DNA from: an uncultured Megasphaera sp.
Lineage (GTDB): Bacteria > Bacillota > Negativicutes > Veillonellales > Megasphaeraceae
Assembly (NCBI GenBank): GCA_934193515.1
Contig: CAKPVJ010000006.1
Coordinates: forward strand, 18,126-82,125
Reading direction: 5' to 3'
Length of the DNA stretch: 64,000 nucleotides
Of the stretch, positions 34,258-43,914 are shown piece by piece (the stretch's first letter is position 1; every line of letters begins with the position of its first letter). The position numbers and the translations under genes were made by a program. Under the pieces are notes generated by a model, which ran no database searches, was not told the DNA's origin, and saw only the letters and a program-made list of their open reading frames with translations.

Positions 34258-35607
34258 ATGAAGATGTCTCAATGGAGCGATATGTATCGGCAGAAACTAA
34301 CGACACCGGAAAAAGCGGTGGAACTCGTAAAATCCGGCGACTGGGTGGATTATGGCATGGCCACGTCCCAGCCGATTTTGTTGGATAAAGCCTTGGCGGG
34401 ACGAAAAGAAGAACTGAAAGACGTGAAAGTACGTATGTCTTTTTCCTTTGCGCCACGTCAAGTTGTTGAATGCGATCCGAACCGAGAATCATTTACGGCG
34501 ATGAACTGGCACATGAGCGGCTATGACCGCAAATTATGCGCTAAAGGGCTGATGAATTTTATCCCCATGTGTTATCGTAATGAACCGTCCATGTATCGGA
34601 ATATTTTGGATGTCGATGTAGCGATGATTACGGTAGCACCGATGGATAAACATGGATTTTTTAATTTTGGATTGAATATTTCTGCAAATGAAGAAATTAC
34701 GAAAAAAGCAAAAAAAGTCATTGTAGAAGTCAACGAAGCGATGCCCCGTGCTTTAGGCGGACGCGGCGAACACATACATATTTCTGATGTAGCCGCTGTT
34801 GTAGAAGCAGGTTCCCTGCCGCTGCCGACGATTCCCTTTAAGACTGGCGATGCGGTAGATACGGCGATTGCTGAAATGATTGTCAAGACCATACCGGACG
34901 GCGCGACGCTGCAGCTCGGCGTTGGCGGCCTGCCGAACACAGTTGGCGCCATGATTGCCGAATCGGATTTGAAAAACTTGGGAATGCATACAGAAATGCT
35001 TGTCGATGCCTTTTATCTTATGTATAAAGAAGGCAGATTGACAAACAAAGTAAAAACGCTGGATAAGGATAAAGCAGTTTGGGCGTTTGCGCTGGGCTCG
35101 CAGGAAATGTATGACTGGATTGATGACAATCCGTATTTGGCAGCCTATCCCGTTGACTATGTCAACGATCCGTGCGTCATTGCGCAGCTGGATAATTTCA
35201 TTTCTATCAATAACTGCGTAGACATTGATTTGTTTGGACAGGTATCGTCTGAGTCATCGGGTATCCATCATATCAGCGGCAGCGGCGGACAACTTGACTT
35301 TGCAGATGGTGCCTATCGTTCGCCAGGCGGCAGAAGCATTATTGCGCTGCGTTCGACGTTCCATAACAAAAAGACGGGAAAAGATGAATCGCGTATCAAA
35401 CCGACACTGCTTAACGGTACGATTGTCACGGACCCGCGTACGCAGGTGCATTGGGTAGCAACGGAATACGGCATGGTCAATTTGATGGGTTCTTCGACAT
35501 GGGAACGGGCAGAAAAACTCATCAGTATTGCCCATCCGGATTTCCGGGACGATTTAATCAAAGCGGCAGAAGACATGAATATTTGGCGCTATACGAATAA
35601 ACGTTGA
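34258..35607 (+). CDS. but: butyryl-CoA:acetate CoA-transferase type enzyme
   Basis: A 449-residue family I CoA-transferase. It moves CoA between a short-chain acyl-CoA and acetate, the last step of butyrate formation. The blocks GDWVDYG, WHMSGYDRK, VAPMDKHGFFNFG, VEVNEAMPRALGG and STWERAEKLISIAHPDFRDD match butyrate-producer But enzymes. Catalytic Glu246 is in HTEM. Related enzymes accept propionyl-CoA or 4-hydroxybutyryl-CoA, so exact specificity is unproven. The ATG at 34258 has an AAAGG site. It has its own promoter and sits inside the selenium gene district with no obvious functional link. Confidence 0.85.
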   Translation: MKMSQWSDMYRQKLTTPEKAVELVKSGDWVDYGMATSQPILLDKALAGRKEELKDVKVRMSFSFAPRQVVECDPNRESFTAMNWHMSGYDRKLCAKGLMNFIPMCYRNEPSMYRNILDVDVAMITVAPMDKHGFFNFGLNISANEEITKKAKKVIVEVNEAMPRALGGRGEHIHISDVAAVVEAGSLPLPTIPFKTGDAVDTAIAEMIVKTIPDGATLQLGVGGLPNTVGAMIAESDLKNLGMHTEMLVDAFYLMYKEGRLTNKVKTLDKDKAVWAFALGSQEMYDWIDDNPYLAAYPVDYVNDPCVIAQLDNFISINNCVDIDLFGQVSSESSGIHHISGSGGQLDFADGAYRSPGGRSIIALRSTFHNKKTGKDESRIKPTLLNGTIVTDPRTQVHWVATEYGMVNLMGSSTWERAEKLISIAHPDFRDDLIKAAEDMNIWRYTNKR

Positions 35608-35742
35608 TGGCAGCATAGGAACCAGCAGAGTTTTTCTTAGCATTCGCTGACTTTCCTCTACCTTCTCTACCCGATATAGTGTATAATAAAACAGGTGAGT
35701 TTTTTATCAACCGTACTCATGAATAAAAAGGAGAGATTCAAC

Positions 35743-37035
35743 GTGATCGAACGCTATACGAAACCGGAAATGGGTCATATTTGGTCAGAATACAATGAAT
35801 GGGACACGATGAAACAGGTTGAAATCCTGGCAAGTGAAGCCCAGGCCGAACTTGGCAATGTGCCTAAGGAAGCTGCGAAAGACATTCGCGAAAAGGCTAA
35901 GTTTTCTGTCGAACGCATCCATGAAATCGAAGCGGAAACACATCATGATATTGCCGCATTTGTATCTACCTTGTCCGAAAATATTGGAGAATCAGGTAAA
36001 TACGTACATTTGGGACTGACTTCTACAGATGTAAAGGATACGGCATTGGGATATATGCTCAAACAAGCATCTGAAATTCTTGTGAAAGACTTGGAAGCAT
36101 TCCGCGACGTACTGCGCCGTCGTGCTGTTGAATTTAAATATACCCCGTGCATCGGCCGTACGCACGGCATTCATGCTGAAGCAACGACCTTCGGCTTGAA
36201 ACTGTGCAACTGGCTTGCAGAAGTAGAACGCGACATTGAACGCATGAAACGGGCCAAAGAAACGATTTCTGTCGGCAAAATTTCCGGCGCTGTCGGCACC
36301 TATGCGGACGTAGATCCGTTTGTAGAAAAATATGTCTGCGAACATCTCGGCATTGCGCCGTCCCCGATTTCCTCTCAGACACTGCAGCGTGACCGTCATG
36401 CTGAATACATTACGACGTTGGCTGTTATTGCTAGCTCGATTGATAAATTCGCTACGGAAATCCGTCATCTGCAGCGTACGGAAGTACGTGAAGCTGAAGA
36501 ATATTTCAGCCCTAAACAAAAAGGGTCTTCCATCATGCCTCACAAACGCAACCCGATTACGTGTGAACGCATGTGCGGCCTTGCCCGCGTTATCCGCGGC
36601 AACGCACAGGCTGCCCTGGAAGATGTCGCTCTCTGGCATGAACGCGATATTTCCCATTCTTCTGTAGAACGCGTTATTTTGCCGGACAGCACGATTGCGC
36701 TGGATTATATGCTCCAGACGTTTACGCGTGTCATCGACCGTCTGCTCGTGTATCCGGATAAGATGATGAAAGACTTGAACTTGACAGGCGGCTTGATTTA
36801 CAGCCCGATTTTGCTCAATACACTGGTTGAAAAAGGCGCCGTTCGCGAACAGGCATACCGCTGGGTACAGCGCAATGCCATGAAACGCTGGCTGGAAGGG
36901 GAAGATTTCCTGACAAACCTCAAAAAAGATGAAGATATTGCTAAATATATGACGAATGAAGAAGTCGAAGCTTGCTTTGACGTTAAGAAAATGCTCGGTC
37001 ATGTAGATACGATATTTGCCCGTTTTGGTTTATAA
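35743..37035 (+). CDS. purB: adenylosuccinate lyase
   Basis: A 430-residue fumarase-superfamily enzyme acting twice in purine synthesis (on SAICAR and adenylosuccinate). The signature SSIMPHKRNP and the active-site block GRTHGIHAEATTFG are present. The start is GTG at 35743, nine bases after AAGGAGAG, giving the usual N-terminus (IERYTKPEM). The 16-residue upstream extension is rejected. It is monocistronic, with a strong terminator. Confidence 0.93.
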   Translation: MIERYTKPEMGHIWSEYNEWDTMKQVEILASEAQAELGNVPKEAAKDIREKAKFSVERIHEIEAETHHDIAAFVSTLSENIGESGKYVHLGLTSTDVKDTALGYMLKQASEILVKDLEAFRDVLRRRAVEFKYTPCIGRTHGIHAEATTFGLKLCNWLAEVERDIERMKRAKETISVGKISGAVGTYADVDPFVEKYVCEHLGIAPSPISSQTLQRDRHAEYITTLAVIASSIDKFATEIRHLQRTEVREAEEYFSPKQKGSSIMPHKRNPITCERMCGLARVIRGNAQAALEDVALWHERDISHSSVERVILPDSTIALDYMLQTFTRVIDRLLVYPDKMMKDLNLTGGLIYSPILLNTLVEKGAVREQAYRWVQRNAMKRWLEGEDFLTNLKKDEDIAKYMTNEEVEACFDVKKMLGHVDTIFARFGL

Positions 37036-37064
37036 TCACAGCGCGGAGTTGACTGTATGACAAC

Positions 37065-37110
37065 AAGACTTCCATAAGACATGTGCAGCGTGTTCTTATG
37101 GAAGTCTTTT
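37065..37110 (+). terminator. terminator of purB
   Basis: A 15-bp perfect stem, AAGACTTCCATAAGA (37065-37079) with TCTTATGGAAGTCTT (37094-37108), ends in T. The reading frame of the next gene extends into it, which argues for that gene's later start. Confidence 0.9.
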
Positions 37111-37178
37111 CGCTATTCGGATATATTCTAAATGGTTATGCTGAAAAAGATGCAGGAATACATAAGGAGGTGATGCGA

Positions 37179-38321
37179 ATGTATTATTTTGATAATGCAG
37201 CGACGACGGCGCAAAAACCGCCGGCTGTGGCACAAGCCGTCTATGAGGCACTGCACAGCGGCGAACTGGGCAATCCGTCACGGGGAACGCATGCCTATGC
37301 CATGCAGGCCTATCGCCGGGTCTTGGCAGTCAAAGAAGACGTGAAGCGGCTTTTTCATGCATCGGATGATTATGAAGTGGCGTTCACCTATAATTCGACG
37401 ACAGCTTTGAACATGGTGCTAAAAGGCGTACTGCAGCCGGGCGACCATGTATTGACGACGACATGGGAGCATAATGCCGTCCTGCGGCCGCTGTATCAAC
37501 TGGAAAAACAAGGCGTATCTGTTGATTATATAGGCAGTGATGCCTTGACGGGACAGCTTCATTATGACGAGCTGGAGAAAAAGTACAGGCCGAATACGGC
37601 GTATCTCGTCTGTAATCATGCGTCCAACGTGACGGGCAATGTGTTGGATTTGCAGCGAATAAAATTATTTTGCCAAACGCATCATATCGGCTTGATTGTC
37701 GATGTATCGCAGACAGCCGGAGCCTATCCCATCGATATATCAGACGGCATCGTAACGGCTCTTTGCTTTACAGGCCATAAGTCGCTGTATGGTCCCGGCG
37801 GTACCGGCGGCATCTGCATCCGGAAAGATACGGCAGTACGGCCGTATTTGACAGGCGGCGACGGCATTCATTCCTTTGAGCACGAACAGCCCTGCCAAAT
37901 TCCCACTGTGTTTGAAGCCGGGACGATGAATGTTGCCGGTATTATTGGTTTGGGAGCCGGTATTCGGCTTGTTTTACAGGACAGCTTGGCACAGCGCATG
38001 CAGCATCAACAGACGTTGGCGGATATATTCGTTTCCGGTGTGCAGCATATTCCCCATATTACGCTGTACGGCGATTTTACAAAGCCGCATGTCGGTGTCT
38101 ATGCGCTGAATATAGGAGATGCAGATGCGGCTGTTGTCAGCGATGCCTTGTGGACAGACTACGGCATGGCAGTACGAGCTGGATTTCACTGTGCGCCGCT
38201 GATGCATAAAGCCCTCCATACCGAAGTACAGGGGGCGGTGCGCTTTTCTTTTTCTTGTTTTACGACAGAAGACGATGCGGCGGCTGCTGTGCAGGCACTG
38301 CGTGCATTAGCAGCCCGTTAG
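37179..38321 (+). CDS. cysteine desulfurase family protein (selenium-associated aminotransferase class V)
   Basis: A 380-residue PLP enzyme of the class V aminotransferase fold, close to the EF2568-type desulfurases that often sit with selD and yedF. Landmarks are MYYFDNAATTAQKP at the start, the TYNSTTALNMVLKG block, the PLP Lys in CFTGHKSLYGPGG and GFHCAPLMHKALHT with the active-site Cys. It may supply selenide or sulfide from selenocysteine or cysteine (inference from family and place). The ATG at 37179 has AAGGAGG eight bases upstream. Its stop overlaps tail to tail with the next gene. Confidence 0.85.
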   Translation: MYYFDNAATTAQKPPAVAQAVYEALHSGELGNPSRGTHAYAMQAYRRVLAVKEDVKRLFHASDDYEVAFTYNSTTALNMVLKGVLQPGDHVLTTTWEHNAVLRPLYQLEKQGVSVDYIGSDALTGQLHYDELEKKYRPNTAYLVCNHASNVTGNVLDLQRIKLFCQTHHIGLIVDVSQTAGAYPIDISDGIVTALCFTGHKSLYGPGGTGGICIRKDTAVRPYLTGGDGIHSFEHEQPCQIPTVFEAGTMNVAGIIGLGAGIRLVLQDSLAQRMQHQQTLADIFVSGVQHIPHITLYGDFTKPHVGVYALNIGDADAAVVSDALWTDYGMAVRAGFHCAPLMHKALHTEVQGAVRFSFSCFTTEDDAAAAVQALRALAAR

Positions 38322-39475
38322 TCTACTAAATATTTTTTGATGATGGCCTTATAAATTTGGACAGCTTGTTCAATGTTGGCGATCACAGCATATTCATTGG
38401 GCTGATGCGCTAAGCTAAGGCTGCCGGGGCCGCAGATGATAATCGGCAGTCCCGTATGGACAAACGCTGCCGCATCCGTATAGCCGGAGAATCCTGTCGG
38501 TGCCGGCCGGTTGCCGGTGGCTTCTTGGACGGCTTCCTGGCAAAGCGTGACAAAGGGATGAGACGGGCTGGTTTCTACAGGCGGCCGATTGCCTATGATG
38601 TCGATTGTGCCGTGAAAATCAGGATAGGTTTGCTGTAATTTTTGGAATATTCCTTTAAAATCAGCGATCAGTTCGTCGTGGCTCATGCCCGGCAGCGTGC
38701 GGAAATCTACTGTGAGATGGCACGTATCGGGAACAACGTTTGTTTTTACGCCGCCGTCAATCAGGGAAACATTCATGGTAGGTGCCGACAACAAGGAATG
38801 GGGCGTGAAATGAAAGGAATACTGCAGCAGTTCATTGAGCAGCGCATTCATATGGAGAATGGCATTGACTCCGGCAGCAGGCATAGAGCCGTGGGATGTT
38901 TGGCCGTGCGTTGTAAAGCGCAGCCATAAACAGCCTTTTTCGGCAATCGTGATGCCGTTTTCAGTGGGTTCACCGATGACGATAGCGCCGGCATGTTTCA
39001 AACCGCCGTGCGTTACGAAATCAATGGCGCCGAGGCTGTCCGTTTCTTCATCGCTGGAAGCACAAATAATGAGGTCACCTTTTAACGGCAGTCCTTCACG
39101 CTTTACTTCTTTGACGGCCTGCAGCATGGCAGCGACGCCGCTTTTCATGTCTGAGGCGCCGCGGCCGTAGATTTTTCCATCGACTATATCGCCGCTGAAG
39201 GGGTCATGGCTCCAGGCCTGTTTTCCTGGTGAAACGACATCTAAATGGCCGTCCAGCACGAGGGCTTTGCGCTGTTCGGAACCGGCGATGCGGCCGATAA
39301 CATTGCCGCGGTTGGCTCCCATGTCAACGACACGGGCTTCGATGGTGTCGTTTTGAAGCTCAGAGGCAATCCACGCTGCCAGGGGCAGTTCATTTCCCGG
39401 CGGATTGACCGTGTTTGTCTGCAGCATGTGCTGCAGTATAGTGATGACTTCCGAAGAAGCAGCTGTACTCATCAT
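38318..39475 (-). CDS. M20 family metallopeptidase (ArgE/DapE type)
   Basis: A 385-residue zinc hydrolase of the acetylornithine deacetylase / succinyl-diaminopimelate desuccinylase group. Metal-site motifs are GHLDVVSPG and GRGASDMKSG. The catalytic and second metal Glu residues are in ASSDEETDSLG. A dimerisation domain lies at about 180-290. The substrate is not clear. AGGAG precedes the ATG. It is the only minus-strand gene inside the selenium district and overlaps the desulfurase gene end by 4 bp. Confidence 0.85.
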   Translation of the reverse strand: MMSTAASSEVITILQHMLQTNTVNPPGNELPLAAWIASELQNDTIEARVVDMGANRGNVIGRIAGSEQRKALVLDGHLDVVSPGKQAWSHDPFSGDIVDGKIYGRGASDMKSGVAAMLQAVKEVKREGLPLKGDLIICASSDEETDSLGAIDFVTHGGLKHAGAIVIGEPTENGITIAEKGCLWLRFTTHGQTSHGSMPAAGVNAILHMNALLNELLQYSFHFTPHSLLSAPTMNVSLIDGGVKTNVVPDTCHLTVDFRTLPGMSHDELIADFKGIFQKLQQTYPDFHGTIDIIGNRPPVETSPSHPFVTLCQEAVQEATGNRPAPTGFSGYTDAAAFVHTGLPIIICGPGSLSLAHQPNEYAVIANIEQAVQIYKAIIKKYLVD

Positions 39476-39586
39476 GTATCATCTCCTGAGAATATACGTA
39501 ATTGATTACTATGCTGTAAATTAAAAATATAACTTATTTTATTATAATTTCTTTAAGAACAGAATGCTACTGGTATGATAAAATCT

Positions 39587-39616
39587 TTGATGAAAAAAAA
39601 GTTTGTGTGCTATACT
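39587..39616 (+). promoter_or_regulatory. promoter of yedF-DUF3343-selBA
   Basis: TTGATG (39587-39592) and TATACT (39611-39616) are 18 bases apart. A GTGCT/AGCAC inverted repeat brackets the -10 box. Confidence 0.65.
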
Positions 39617-39648
39617 ATAAGCACCACATTTTATAGAGGTGATATACA

Positions 39649-40245
39649 ATGTTCAAAATTGATGCACTTGGCAAAGCCTGCCCGCTGCCGGTTATTGAAA
39701 CACATAAAGCGTTGAAAGAAAATGATGTCGTAGAAACGATAGTAGATAATAAAATTGCGACAGAAAATTTAAAAAAATTGGCAGAAGATATGGGATGTAC
39801 GTATACCATGACGGAAGAATCCGAAACGCACTATACAGTCGTGCTCGCTAAACATGCGGGAAACCAGGCTGACGAACCGAACCAGATTGATCCTGCAGCT
39901 AAACCGCAGGACAGCTATATTGTCGTCATTAATTCCCCGACAATGGGGACTGGCGATGAAGCGTTTGGCAAACAGCTGCTGAAGACGTTTATTTACACGC
40001 TGACAGAACAAGATATACTGCCGCAGACGATTATTTTTTATAACGGCGGCGTGCCTTTAGTAACAGCCGATTCCGAATCGTTGGAAGATTTGCAGAAGAT
40101 GGCATCCCAAGGAGTCAAAATCTATGCCTGCGGTGCCTGCCTCAATTATTATGGGCTGACCGACAAGGTAGCCGTCGGCGAAATTACCAACATGTATCGT
40201 ATCGTTGAAATGATGCGGACAGCAGACCGCATTGTTCGACCGTAA
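39649..40245 (+). CDS. yedF: selenium metabolism protein YedF
   Basis: A 198-residue fusion of an N-terminal TusA-like sulfur-carrier domain (residues 1-70, GKACPLPVIETHKAL with the carrier Cys) and a C-terminal DsrE-like domain containing ACGACLNYYGL. YedF proteins track with selenium use, and a role in selenium delivery is proposed but not proven. GAGGTG lies upstream of the ATG. It is the first gene of the run yedF-DUF3343-selB-selA. Confidence 0.9.
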   Translation: MFKIDALGKACPLPVIETHKALKENDVVETIVDNKIATENLKKLAEDMGCTYTMTEESETHYTVVLAKHAGNQADEPNQIDPAAKPQDSYIVVINSPTMGTGDEAFGKQLLKTFIYTLTEQDILPQTIIFYNGGVPLVTADSESLEDLQKMASQGVKIYACGACLNYYGLTDKVAVGEITNMYRIVEMMRTADRIVRP

Positions 40246-40249
40246 TTCC

Positions 40250-40519
40250 ATGACGGAACGATACGGCATAGCCTTGATTCCGTCTACGCGGGATGCGATG
40301 GCGGCAGAAGCCCAGGCCCAGGCGGCCCAGCTGCAGGTGCGGATTATTCCCACACCGGGACGTATTCAAGCCAACTGCGGTTTTTCTTTAAAATATGAAT
40401 TGGCTGAAGAAGCCCAATTACTGGCATTGCTGCAGCAAATGCATATAGCGTGTGAGGGGCTGTATGAAGCCGAGCAGCGCGGCTTGGCAGCAGCATATAC
40501 CCGGCGCGGAAAGGATTAA
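40250..40519 (+). CDS. DUF3343 protein, putative selenium/sulfur carrier
   Basis: An 89-residue protein matching the DUF3343 family, small proteins with a conserved Cys (here NCGFSLKYE) that occur with selenium genes. It begins 5 bases after the yedF stop and ends 3 bases before selB, so it is certainly in the operon. The in-frame extension to 40232 overlaps yedF and is not needed. The function is a proposal from comparative genomics only. Confidence 0.8.
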   Translation: MTERYGIALIPSTRDAMAAEAQAQAAQLQVRIIPTPGRIQANCGFSLKYELAEEAQLLALLQQMHIACEGLYEAEQRGLAAAYTRRGKD

Positions 40520-40522
40520 TTC

Positions 40523-42451
40523 ATGGCAAACTATATGGTAATCGCGACGGCCGGCCACGTAGACCATGGCAAAACGGCATTGGTCAAAGCCTTGACCGGC
40601 ATCGATACAGATACGACGGCAGAAGAAAAAAGACGGGGCCTGACAATTCAATTGGGATTTGCCTATATGGATTTGCCGCATCACAGACGTGCCGGCATTG
40701 TCGATGTACCGGGCCATGAACGATTTATTAAAAATATGGCTGCTGGTATGCCGGGGATTCAGCTGGTACTGCTGGCGATTGATATACATGAAGGCGTCAT
40801 GCCGCAGACACGAGAACATATACATATCGTATCCTTGTTGGGCATACGGCATATTCTCGTTGTGCTGACCAAAGTGGAAACCATGGATGCCGCATTGCGG
40901 CAGCAGGCTGTGGCAGAAATTCGGAAGGAACTGTCCCAAACGGAAGCTGCCGGGGCAGCCATCATCGAAACAGATGCTGTAACGGGCTATGGGATTCCGG
41001 CTTTGCGGCGCAGCATTCAGAATATAGCGGAGCAGCTGGAAGATACGGCAGCAACCGGCAGCGGCAGGCTGCATGCAGACCGTGTGTTTTCTGTCAAAGG
41101 ATTTGGCACCGTCGTGACGGGAACGCTGCTGGACGGTCCCATGCGTGTCGGCGACGATGTCTATTTATATCCGAGCTGCCGTAAACTGCGAATCCGCTTC
41201 ATACAAGTTCATGAAGAACCTGTTGCCAAAGCGATGCCGGGACAGCGGACGGCACTGAATCTTCCCGGTATTGCCAAGGAAGAAATACAGCGCGGCGATG
41301 TATTGTGCACGGCGGATATCTTGGAAGGCACGCGCATGCTGGATGTCAGCATACAGTGCTTGGCTGATTCCCCGGTGCCTATTGGCTTGTGGAGCCGCGT
41401 ACGTCTTCTCATCGGCACGGAAGAAGTCATAGGACGAGTGGTTCCCATAGGTACAGCCGAGATACAGCCGGGACAAGCTGGCTTTTTGCAGATTCGCCTG
41501 GAACAGAAAGAGATTTTTGTCAGCGTACGGGATCGATTTATTTTGCGGACCTTCTCTCCGATGCAGACGATTGCCGGCGGAGAAGTGCTGGATATACACC
41601 CCAAAAAACACCGCCGCTTTCATCCAGATGTCGTGCAGCGGCTGCAGCAGCTGCAGAAAGGCAGCACAGAAGTCGCTGTTGCCGATTTCCTTTGCCGCAA
41701 GTCGCCCCCTTTTGCTGATATAGAAGAAATGGCAGAACGACTGCAGCTGTCTAACGATGTATGCACTGCTACAGTCGCTTCTTTGCTGAAACAGCAGCTG
41801 CTGTGGCATACGCCGGCCGGCTATATCCATAAGACGGCGTATAAAACATGGCAGGCCAAGGTGCTGCAGCTGCTCTCGGCATATCACCAAAAATATCCAT
41901 TGCGTTCAGGTATGCCGTATCATGAGTTTACAGCTTGTATGGGCAGACAGCTTTTGGCAAAAGACGTAACGGCTATGGTACAGCTTCTGCAGCAGCATCA
42001 GGTCTGCCGCCGGGAGGGGGAGACCATCGCTGCCAGCCAGTTTCAAGTGACATTTACTAAAAAAGAAAAAGCAATCTGCCGAGCCATACACGCGATGCTG
42101 CAGAAAAACGGCTGTTATGCCGTAAAAAAATCAGATTTGTTTCAGTTGGGAAACGAAGCACCTGCTGTTGTAGATGCGCTGAATGGCCGCACGCTGCTGT
42201 TTTTGACGGATGCATATATCATTAGCCGCAAGGTGTATCAAGCGGCTGTACGAGCTATTTGCCGGTATATCGCGGTGCATCAGCAAATCAAGTTGTCAGA
42301 CTGCCGGGATTTGCTGCACACCAATCGGAATGCTGCACTGCGGATATTAGACTATCTGGACAAGCAGCATATTACAAAACGGCAGGGAACGTATCGCGTC
42401 TTGGACCGCAGAGGACTGCAGATGCTGGGAGAGAAGAAATCACATGAATGA
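40523..42451 (+). CDS. selB: selenocysteine-specific elongation factor
   Basis: GTPase of 642 residues that brings Sec-tRNA to the ribosome at UGA codons with a SECIS. GTPase motifs are GHVDHGKT (11-18), DVPGHERF and LTKVET, where the usual Asp is a Glu. EF-Tu-like domains 2 and 3 follow, then winged-helix repeats from about residue 380 that bind SECIS RNA. AAAGGA precedes the ATG. The stop lies inside the selA start region (8-bp overlap). Confidence 0.95.
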   Translation: MANYMVIATAGHVDHGKTALVKALTGIDTDTTAEEKRRGLTIQLGFAYMDLPHHRRAGIVDVPGHERFIKNMAAGMPGIQLVLLAIDIHEGVMPQTREHIHIVSLLGIRHILVVLTKVETMDAALRQQAVAEIRKELSQTEAAGAAIIETDAVTGYGIPALRRSIQNIAEQLEDTAATGSGRLHADRVFSVKGFGTVVTGTLLDGPMRVGDDVYLYPSCRKLRIRFIQVHEEPVAKAMPGQRTALNLPGIAKEEIQRGDVLCTADILEGTRMLDVSIQCLADSPVPIGLWSRVRLLIGTEEVIGRVVPIGTAEIQPGQAGFLQIRLEQKEIFVSVRDRFILRTFSPMQTIAGGEVLDIHPKKHRRFHPDVVQRLQQLQKGSTEVAVADFLCRKSPPFADIEEMAERLQLSNDVCTATVASLLKQQLLWHTPAGYIHKTAYKTWQAKVLQLLSAYHQKYPLRSGMPYHEFTACMGRQLLAKDVTAMVQLLQQHQVCRREGETIAASQFQVTFTKKEKAICRAIHAMLQKNGCYAVKKSDLFQLGNEAPAVVDALNGRTLLFLTDAYIISRKVYQAAVRAICRYIAVHQQIKLSDCRDLLHTNRNAALRILDYLDKQHITKRQGTYRVLDRRGLQMLGEKKSHE

Positions 42452-43841
42452 ATGGATACAGCAACAATTACAAGCATTGCCGCAAGTAGATTGGCTGCTG
42501 CGGCAGCCGTTTTTGCAGCATGGGGCACAATCCGTATCGCGTGCAGCCTGTAAAGATGCCGTACGCATGGTACTGCAGCAATGGCGGCAGCACATACAGC
42601 AGGGAGCGGCAGCGCCTTCTATGGCACAGCTTGCCGCTGATATAACGGCACAACTGCAGCAGCGGCAGGCCTATCACCTAGATTCGCTGATTAATGCGAC
42701 AGGCACCGTGCTGCATACCAATTTGGGACGAGCCAGGCTCAACGAAGAACTTAGCCGTCATATTGCGCAGGTAGCCAATTCATATTCCAATGTAGAATAT
42801 GAATTGGTTACGGGGCAGCGGGGCTCCCGCTACAGTCATGTACAGGCACTGATTCAAAAATTGACGGGAGCCGAAGACTGCTTGGTTGTCAATAATAATG
42901 CAGCAGCTGTACTCTTGGCGCTGTCCACGCTTGCTTTGGGCAGGGAAGTCATTTTGTCACGAGGAGAACTCGTGGAAATTGGCGGCATGTTTCGCATGCC
43001 GGACGTTATCCGGCAGAGCGGCGGTATCATTCAGGAAGTAGGCACGACGAATCAGACCCATCTTGCCGATTATGAAGACGCTGTGCAGGAGCAGACCGGC
43101 GCCATACTGAAAGTACATACGAGCAACTATCGGATTATAGGGTTTACTTCCTGCCCGCCTGTGGCAGAATTGGCGGCATTGGCACATCGGCACGGCATAC
43201 CGCTGCTGTATGATTTGGGAAGTGGCTTGCTGACAGACCTGCAGCCTTTGGGCCTGCCATATGAACCTACAGTGAAAGAAGTGCTGCAGCAGGGCTGTGA
43301 TGTGGCCCTTTTCAGCGGCGATAAACTGCTCGGCGGCGCACAGGCCGGGATTATTGCCGGTTCGGCATGCTATATTGAAAAAATGAAAAAAAATCAGCTT
43401 TTGCGGGCACTGCGGGTAGATAAGCTGACTTTGGCCGCATTAGAAGGTACATTGAAACTATATGCTGAAAAAGACCCGATAAAAGAAATTCCAACGTTAG
43501 CTATGCTGGCAGAATCCAAGGAAACCTGCTTAAAAAAAGCACAACTTCTGGCAGCGTCACTGCGCCGTATCAGCGCGGAATTGGTCATCGAAATTATGCC
43601 GTGCGACGATGTTGTCGGCGGCGGGGCCTATCCGGGATGTACGCTGCCGGGATATATGGTGGCTATATCTTCACCATCTAGTACGGCTAACGAATGGGAA
43701 CGACGGCTGCGGTGTCACCGACCGGCTGTTATCGGCCGCATACACCAAAATAAAATGGCATTTTCTGTCCGCACGATGACAGAAGAAGAACTGTCCCGTA
43801 TGCCGCAAATCGTAGCGGATTGTTTGCAGGAAAGATCCTAA
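42444..43841 (+). CDS. selA: L-seryl-tRNA(Sec) selenium transferase
   Basis: PLP enzyme of 465 residues that converts Ser-tRNA-Sec to Sec-tRNA-Sec using selenophosphate. The PLP-binding block is FSGDKLLGGAQAG with Lys294. The N-terminal SelA domain and the NATGTVLHTNLGRARL block are present. It overlaps selB by 8 bp and ends at a shared terminator. Confidence 0.95.
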   Translation: MNEWIQQQLQALPQVDWLLRQPFLQHGAQSVSRAACKDAVRMVLQQWRQHIQQGAAAPSMAQLAADITAQLQQRQAYHLDSLINATGTVLHTNLGRARLNEELSRHIAQVANSYSNVEYELVTGQRGSRYSHVQALIQKLTGAEDCLVVNNNAAAVLLALSTLALGREVILSRGELVEIGGMFRMPDVIRQSGGIIQEVGTTNQTHLADYEDAVQEQTGAILKVHTSNYRIIGFTSCPPVAELAALAHRHGIPLLYDLGSGLLTDLQPLGLPYEPTVKEVLQQGCDVALFSGDKLLGGAQAGIIAGSACYIEKMKKNQLLRALRVDKLTLAALEGTLKLYAEKDPIKEIPTLAMLAESKETCLKKAQLLAASLRRISAELVIEIMPCDDVVGGGAYPGCTLPGYMVAISSPSSTANEWERRLRCHRPAVIGRIHQNKMAFSVRTMTEEELSRMPQIVADCLQERS

Positions 43842-43860
43842 ACCCATTGCATATACGCAA

Positions 43861-43902
43861 AAAGCCCTCACGGCCCAATACGAATTTGGCTGTGGGGGCT
43901 TT
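43861..43902. terminator. bidirectional terminator between selA and the tetR gene
   Basis: AAAGCCCTCACGGCC (43861-43875) pairs with GGCTGTGGGGGCTTT (43888-43902) with G-T wobbles, and has A-rich and T-rich flanks. Confidence 0.8.
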
Positions 43903-43914
43903 ATATATACTGTT

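Noticed and set aside
37083..37178. Longer start for the cysteine desulfurase
   Set aside because: It lies inside the purB terminator hairpin. The ATG at 37179 follows AAGGAGG and begins with the family motif.
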